Shown: positions 20,508 through 24,998 of the stretch, in pieces
How positions within the stretch are numbered: position 1 is the first letter of the stretch
Layout: each line of letters begins with the position of its first letter
From: CAVVWJ01 sp964475685
GTDB lineage: Bacteria; Gemmatimonadota; Gemmatimonadetes; Gemmatimonadales; GWC2-71-9
Assembly (NCBI GenBank): GCA_964475685.1
Contig: CAYYXP010000035.1
Location: 1-24,998 of the forward strand
DNA length: 24,998 nucleotides
Direction of reading: 5' to 3'
Notes under the pieces: generated by a model
Told to the model about the DNA's origin: nothing
Database searches by the model: none
Seen by the model: only the letters and a program-made list of their open reading frames with translations
Position numbers and translations under genes: made by a program

Positions 20508-22265
20508 TCACCCCACCCGTTCTTCCTCCAGCTCCTCCTCCAATTGCTGGCGGCAGAGCAGCTCCCAATAGCGGCCGCCGGCGGCGATCAGCTCGGCATG
20601 GGTGCCTTGCTCCACGATCTTCCCCTCATCGAGCACCACGATCCAGTCGGCTTCCCTCACCGCCGCCAACCGGTGGGACACGATGATGCTGGTGCGTCCC
20701 TGGAGCGCGCCGCGCAGCGCCTGGAGAATCCTGGCCTCCGTCTGGGCGTCCACCGCGCTGAGCGCGTCGTCGAGAACGAAGATCGGCTGGTCCTGGGCGA
20801 GAGCCCGCGCGATCGCGGCGCGCTGCTTCTGCCCCCCCGACAGGTTGATCCCTCGCTCGCCGAGCATCGTGTCATAACCGGCGGGGAGAGCGGGGAGGGC
20901 CTCGGTGAGCTGTGAGATGTCCGCCACGCGCTCCAGCCTCCCATCGTCGGGAGCGCCGAGCAGCACGTTGTCGCGCAGGGTCTCGCTGAACAGGAATGTC
21001 TCCTGGGGAACAAAACCGACGGTGCGCCGCAACTCGGCCAGAGAGAGCCGCCGGATGTCCTGACCGTCGAACCGGATTGTGCCCTTGTCGGGGTCGTAGG
21101 AGCGAACCAGGAGGTCCACCAGCGCGGACTTCCCGGCACCGGTGGCGCCGACCACCGCCAGGGAGCGGCCGGCTTCGATTGTGAACGAGATGTCCTGCAG
21201 CACCCATCCGCGGTCGCGGGCGCCGGGGTAGGAGAACCACACCTCCCGGAATTCCACGCTCCGCCCCCCCTGTGCGGCAGGCAGCGCGATGGGGTTGGCC
21301 GGGCCCACGATCGCCGGCTGCTCGCGGAAGAGCTGGTTGATACGGCCCATGGAGGCGGCCCCGCGCTGGACCAGGTTGACCGCCCACCCGAGCGCGATCA
21401 TCGGCCAGACCAGCATGCCGAGATAGATCCCGAATGCGACGAATTGACCTACCGTCACCGTCCCCGCCATGACCAGGCGCCCTCCGGCGTACAGCACCGT
21501 GAGTGCGCTCACCCCGCCGAGGAGCGTCAGCAACGGGAAGAAGAGCCCCTGAACCCTGGCGAGGCTGAGGTTGCGGCCCAGGTAATCCTCGCTGAGGGCC
21601 CGGAAGCGGGCGATCTCCGCCGCCTCCTGGCGGTAGGCCCGCACGACGCGGACGCCGGACAGGTTCTCGTGGGCGTGATTCGCAAGGTTGCTGAACTGGG
21701 CCTGGATCGCCTCGGTGCGGCGATGCACCCGCTGGCCGAGCACCACCATGGCCACCGGAAGGCCGAGCATCGGAAGCAGGGCGAGCAGCGTGAGATGGGG
21801 GCTGATGGCGGCCATGGCGGGTGCAATTAGCAGCGCCCTGACTATAGTATCCACCAGGTACATCAGCGCCGGCCCGGCGACCATCCGCACCGCGAGAAGG
21901 TCGTTGGTCGCGCGCGCCATCACGTCCCCCGTCGGGTAGCGGTCATAGAATTCGGCCGACATCCGCTGCAGATGGACGAAGAGGTGGTCCCGCAGGTCGG
22001 TTTCGACCCGTCGGCTGCCGCTGTTCAGGAGTTCGCGCATACCGTAGCGCCCCGCGCCGCCAAGCAGCGCGACCAGGATGAGCATGCCGACGGCCACCTG
22101 CACTTCATGGAAGTCGCTGCCCTGGCGGAGCGCGTCGATGGCCTGCTCGATGAATCGGGGGCCGACGGTGGTGAAGAAGTTGGAAATGACGACCAGCGCC
22201 ATGCCGGCCAGATAAGTCCACCGGTATGGTTTGAGGTACGGCAGGAGGGATTGCAGCTCTTTCAT
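20508..22265 (-). CDS. ABC exporter half-transporter, MdlA/BmrC (YheI)-like, with Asp at the catalytic position
   Basis: This 585-residue protein has a six-helix exporter domain (about 1-320) fused to an ATPase domain. Walker A is GATGAGKS (373-380), the Q-loop Gln is 421, the signature LSGGQ is at 475-479 and the H-loop His is 531. Walker B is IFVLDD: the residue after D499 is Asp500, where the catalytic Glu normally stands. This pattern, and the length, fit the MdlA/BmrC half of heterodimeric exporters, which pairs with a MdlB/BmrD half holding the active Glu. No second half is next to it. It probably exports drugs or lipids across the inner membrane. The C-terminus is Glu-rich. It is divergent from the lipoprotein gene, with an inverted repeat in the gap. 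Confidence 0.92.
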   Translation of the reverse strand: MKELQSLLPYLKPYRWTYLAGMALVVISNFFTTVGPRFIEQAIDALRQGSDFHEVQVAVGMLILVALLGGAGRYGMRELLNSGSRRVETDLRDHLFVHLQRMSAEFYDRYPTGDVMARATNDLLAVRMVAGPALMYLVDTIVRALLIAPAMAAISPHLTLLALLPMLGLPVAMVVLGQRVHRRTEAIQAQFSNLANHAHENLSGVRVVRAYRQEAAEIARFRALSEDYLGRNLSLARVQGLFFPLLTLLGGVSALTVLYAGGRLVMAGTVTVGQFVAFGIYLGMLVWPMIALGWAVNLVQRGAASMGRINQLFREQPAIVGPANPIALPAAQGGRSVEFREVWFSYPGARDRGWVLQDISFTIEAGRSLAVVGATGAGKSALVDLLVRSYDPDKGTIRFDGQDIRRLSLAELRRTVGFVPQETFLFSETLRDNVLLGAPDDGRLERVADISQLTEALPALPAGYDTMLGERGINLSGGQKQRAAIARALAQDQPIFVLDDALSAVDAQTEARILQALRGALQGRTSIIVSHRLAAVREADWIVVLDEGKIVEQGTHAELIAAGGRYWELLCRQQLEEELEEERVG

Positions 22266-22267
22266 GG

Positions 22268-22298
22268 GTTTGACTGGAATGTCTCAGTCAAACGAGAC
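22268..22298. promoter_or_regulatory. Nested inverted repeats between divergent genes
   Basis: GTTTGACT (22268-22275) and AGTCAAAC (22286-22293) are a perfect eight-base inverted repeat. The right arm is itself enclosed by GTCTC (22281-22285) and GAGAC (22294-22298). The first repeat lies two bases upstream of the ABC exporter start, on the opposite strand from the lipoprotein gene. It may be a repressor operator or a switchable RNA hairpin. Confidence 0.5.
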
Positions 22299-22328
22299 CC
22301 CGGCAAGTTGTGCCTACTGGAGGAGATG

Positions 22329-23195
22329 ATGTCGAAGTGGATACTCGCTGCCGTTGCCGCGCTGCTCCTGGCCGGGTGTGGCGGCGGAGACAAGAGGGAG
22401 ATGGCGTCGGCCGATTCTCTCACTCGCGATCTGCACCTTGCGCCCGTGGACACAACCGCCCCGTTGAACGACGCCCCGGCCCCGGCCGCCGAGCCTGCCC
22501 CGACGCCCGCTCCGGAACCGGCGCCGGCCCCTCCCAGGCCCCCGGCCAGGCCCGCACCCAAGCCTGCCCCGGTCGCCCCCGCGCAGGCGCCTGCCCCTCC
22601 GGCGCCCCCCGAGGCCCCGGGCCCCGCGGCGACCCCTGCCCCCGAGCCGCCTCCGGCCCCCACCCCCAAGCGCCTCGCGGCGGGAGTGACGTTTCTGGCC
22701 GCCACCGACGCGGAGGTTCGCTCGAACAAGAACAAGGTGGGTGATCTGGTCACCGCGAAGGTTGCGGTCGATGTGAAGGACTCGTCGGGCCGCGTGGTCA
22801 TTCCTGCCGGCTCGCTCGTAACCCTGACGGTCACGGCGATCAAGGAGTCGGAGAACAAGGGGGACACCACCGGAATCCTGAAGGTGAAGCCCACGGCGAT
22901 ATTGATCAACGGCGGTTCGCAGCCGATCGTGGCCTCGATCTCAGGCGTCAAGACCAACCTCCAGGGCCGCGCTACCAGCGCCGGGGACATCGCAAAGGTC
23001 GGTGCGGGCACCGGCGCCGGTGCGGTGGTGGGCGGTGTGGTCGGTGGCAGCGCCACCGGGGCCATCATCGGCGGCCTCATCGGTGGCGCCATCGGCACCC
23101 AGCGGGCCGTCGAAACCAAGGATCGGGACGTCGTCCTTCCCCAGGGCACGAACGTTACTCTGACTCTGGACGAGCCGTTCGAGCCCCAGAGCTGA
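22329..23195 (+). CDS. Lipoprotein with Pro/Ala linker and glycine zipper
   Basis: This 288-residue protein starts with a lipoprotein signal, MSKWILAAVAALLLAGC, so Cys17 would be lipidated. A Pro/Ala-rich linker of about 65 residues follows (about 47-113), with many AP and PAP units, of the type that spans the periplasm or cell wall. A beta-rich domain follows (KRLAAGVTFLAATDAEV; GDLVTAKVAVDV; GRVVIPAGSLVTLTV). Then comes a glycine zipper (about 226-260: GAGTGAGAVVGGVVGGSATG and GGLIGGAIG), which can insert into or associate with membranes. The function is unknown; an envelope role is likely. The second ATG (22329) is preferred because GGAGG (22319-22323) lies five bases away; an ATG at 22326 is also possible. 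Confidence 0.82.
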   Translation: MSKWILAAVAALLLAGCGGGDKREMASADSLTRDLHLAPVDTTAPLNDAPAPAAEPAPTPAPEPAPAPPRPPARPAPKPAPVAPAQAPAPPAPPEAPGPAATPAPEPPPAPTPKRLAAGVTFLAATDAEVRSNKNKVGDLVTAKVAVDVKDSSGRVVIPAGSLVTLTVTAIKESENKGDTTGILKVKPTAILINGGSQPIVASISGVKTNLQGRATSAGDIAKVGAGTGAGAVVGGVVGGSATGAIIGGLIGGAIGTQRAVETKDRDVVLPQGTNVTLTLDEPFEPQS

Positions 23196-23200
23196 CGGAG

Positions 23201-24919
23201 CTAGTATCCCGACCCGCCGCCTCCTCGCCGGCCGTCGCTGACCCCCTGCCACCCGGTCTTCGTCCGGATGATCGCCTCGACGTCCCCCCAGCGGCCGCCG
23301 CTCGAGACGGCGTGGCCGCGCGCGCGGAGGCTGTCGAGGGTCGCCTCGGGGAACCCCGCGGCCTCGACCCTGAGGGTGTCGGGCAGTCCCTGATGGTGCA
23401 GCCGCGGCGCGTCCACCGCGTCGGCCAGCGTCATGTGGTGGTCGAGGACGTTCGAGATGACGTGATAGACCATGGTGATGATGCGAGGCCCGCCCGGCGT
23501 TCCCACCACCATGAAGAGGGAGTTCAAGGAATCCACCACGATGCTCGGCGTCATGGCGGACAGCATCCGTTTGCCGGGCGCGATGGCGTTGGCCTCGCCC
23601 TGCACCAGGCCATACATGTTGGGCTTTCCCGGCGCGGTAGCGAAGTCATCCATATCACCGTTGAGCAGAAAGCCGGCACCGGTGACGGTCACGGCGCTGC
23701 CGTAACTGTCGTTGAGGGTGGTTGTGCAGCTCACCGCGTTTCCTTCGGAATCCACCACCGAGTAATGGGTCGTGGACGAGCCGCTGCGCAAGGCGGGCTC
23801 GAACACGGGTGTGGGGGTGGCGCGCTCGCCGATCGTGGTCCGAAGTTCCGCGGCATACTCCTTGGAGAGCAACCGGTCGAGCGGGTTCTTCACGAAGGCA
23901 GGATCGCCGAGGTAGGTGTTGCGATCGGTGAAGGCCCGCCGCATCGCCTCGGCCTCCCGATGGAGGAGGGCGGGTGTCCCGAAGGGGGGCAGGGGCGCGT
24001 ACCCCTCCATGACGTTGAGGATTTCGCCCATCGTGACGCCGCCTGACGAGGCGGGCGGTATCGAGTAGATGGTGTGGCCCCGGTAACTGATCCGGATCGG
24101 TTCCCGCCAGACGGCGGCATAGCGGGCGAGGTCCTCCCGGGTGATCAGGCCGCCCCCGCGAGCCATTTCCTCGACGATGAGGTCGGCCACCCGCCCGCGG
24201 TAGAACCCCGCGGTGCCGCTGTCGCGGATCGCCTCCAGGGTCGCGGCCAGATCGGGCTGGCGGAGCGTCGAGCCGGGCGCCGGCGGCCGGCCGTCGGGGA
24301 GGAAGCTCGCGCGTGACGCGGGGAACAGGGTGAGTCGCGCACTGTCCCCCTCGATCGAGCTGGAGCGGTACTCGTCGACCGTGAACCCCTCATGGGCCAG
24401 CCGTATGGCCGGCTCGACGAGCGTAGCGAACGGCAGGCGGCCGAGACGGGCGTGCGCCTCGACCATGCCGGCCACGGCGCCAGGAACGCCGGCTGCGAGG
24501 TGGCCGGTCACGCTGCGCTCGGTCGGCTGGCCGTCAGCGTCGAGGTACATATCGCGGCTGGCCCCGGAGGGGGCCATTTCCCGATAATCGATGGAGTGCA
24601 CCGTACCGTCCCGGAGACGGATGACCATGAATCCGCCCCCGCCGAGGTTCCCTGCCTCGGGATGCACGACGGCCAGCGCGAATCCGACCGCCACCGCGGC
24701 GTCGACCGCATTGCCCCCCCGGCGGAGGATGTCGCGCCCCACGTCGCTGGCGATCGGGCTTCCCGATACCACCATGGCGGACCTTCCCTCCGTCACCGTG
24801 GCTCTGCCGACTCGGGTCCACCCGGCGGCGGGAGCAGCGCGCTCGCCGGTGCCGGAGCGCGGGGCGCAGGCGAGGGCGGCCAGCAGTACGAGCGTGAACG
24901 GAGATCGGTAGCGACGCAC
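23201..24919 (-). CDS. ggt: Gamma-glutamyltranspeptidase, exported
   Basis: This 572-residue Ntn hydrolase cleaves and transfers the gamma-glutamyl group of glutathione and similar compounds outside the cytoplasm. After a signal-like N-terminus (FTLVLLAALAC, Cys18 possibly lipidated but with a poor lipobox) the large subunit has DYREMAP (111-117), with the substrate-binding Arg113. Autocleavage is expected before T383 in STTHYSVVD (382-390), the nucleophile of the small subunit. Later motifs are LNDSYGS (402-408), MTPSIV (456-461) and GTPGGPRI (473-480). The C-terminus is Gly/Arg-rich. The GTG at 24919 has GAGGA at the right distance. Its stop faces the lipoprotein gene, with only five bases between. 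Confidence 0.94.
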   Translation of the reverse strand: MRRYRSPFTLVLLAALACAPRSGTGERAAPAAGWTRVGRATVTEGRSAMVVSGSPIASDVGRDILRRGGNAVDAAVAVGFALAVVHPEAGNLGGGGFMVIRLRDGTVHSIDYREMAPSGASRDMYLDADGQPTERSVTGHLAAGVPGAVAGMVEAHARLGRLPFATLVEPAIRLAHEGFTVDEYRSSSIEGDSARLTLFPASRASFLPDGRPPAPGSTLRQPDLAATLEAIRDSGTAGFYRGRVADLIVEEMARGGGLITREDLARYAAVWREPIRISYRGHTIYSIPPASSGGVTMGEILNVMEGYAPLPPFGTPALLHREAEAMRRAFTDRNTYLGDPAFVKNPLDRLLSKEYAAELRTTIGERATPTPVFEPALRSGSSTTHYSVVDSEGNAVSCTTTLNDSYGSAVTVTGAGFLLNGDMDDFATAPGKPNMYGLVQGEANAIAPGKRMLSAMTPSIVVDSLNSLFMVVGTPGGPRIITMVYHVISNVLDHHMTLADAVDAPRLHHQGLPDTLRVEAAGFPEATLDSLRARGHAVSSGGRWGDVEAIIRTKTGWQGVSDGRRGGGGSGY

Positions 24920-24998
24920 GGATTCCTCGGTGGTCGGGTGGGTCGAGCGGGGAGGTTGCCCCAGGCCTTCGACGGCCTCTAATTTAGCCGCACGCAGG

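Noticed and set aside
24981..24986. TAAATT (minus strand) as the -10 of ggt
   Set aside because: The -35 position would lie beyond the window edge, so the promoter cannot be assessed.

Overview
The window is GC-rich bacterial chromosome, packed with genes and with short intergenic gaps. Many neighbouring genes overlap through ATGA, GTGA or TGATG junctions. No tRNA, rRNA, CRISPR array, transposase, integrase or phage gene was found. The gene mix fits a deep-branching Gram-negative-type lineage such as Gemmatimonadota or a relative: a eukaryote-type dimeric glycyl-tRNA synthetase, a YpdA-type reductase, type IV pilus genes, lipoproteins and many GTG starts. This placement is inference, because no marker gene here fixes the taxon.

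Layout. (1) 1-598, minus strand: a folate cyclodeaminase/cyclohydrolase-family gene cut by the window edge, divergent from trpS. (2) 696-3883, plus strand: trpS, a PilT-like ATPase and a membrane M28-family peptidase. (3) 3880-6283: promoter-like and terminator-like sequences, then purA and a YpdA-type flavoprotein reductase one base apart. A strong hairpin at 6291-6332 closes this block and the convergent pilin operon. (4) 10424-6344, minus strand: a minor-pilin operon in the order fimT/gspH, pilV, pilW, pilX. The PilW-like protein carries an extra fibronectin-III-like domain and the PilX-like protein is about three times the usual size. (5) 10729-14249, plus strand: glyS, a zincin-like protein, a 90-residue unknown protein, a small ubiquitin-like protein and a histone-deacetylase-family hydrolase. 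(6) 14303-17742: a dipeptide epimerase overlapping priA. (7) 17820-20479: an archaeal-type ornithine cyclodeaminase, an unknown protein, a Fur-family regulator and a CcdA-type membrane thiol transporter, all overlapping. (8) 22265-20508, minus strand: an ABC exporter half-transporter, divergent from a glycine-zipper lipoprotein at 22329-23195. (9) 24919-23201, minus strand: an exported gamma-glutamyltranspeptidase.

Much of the content is housekeeping: aminoacylation, purine synthesis, replication restart and surface pili. The PilT-like ATPase and the minor-pilin operon probably serve the same pilus machinery. A thiol and glutathione-like theme also recurs in YpdA, CcdA and GGT, but the genes are not contiguous. 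The least ordinary items are the ubiquitin-like small protein with its unknown partner, the PilT-like ATPase that lacks two conserved family residues, the enlarged pilin-like proteins, the M28 peptidase with membrane hairpins inserted between its metal ligands, and possible RNA structures or operators at purA and between the ABC exporter and the lipoprotein. Three promoter-like sequences share a 17-base spacer, and two of them lie so close to the start codon that trpS and the cyclodeaminase gene may be translated from leaderless or near-leaderless mRNA.
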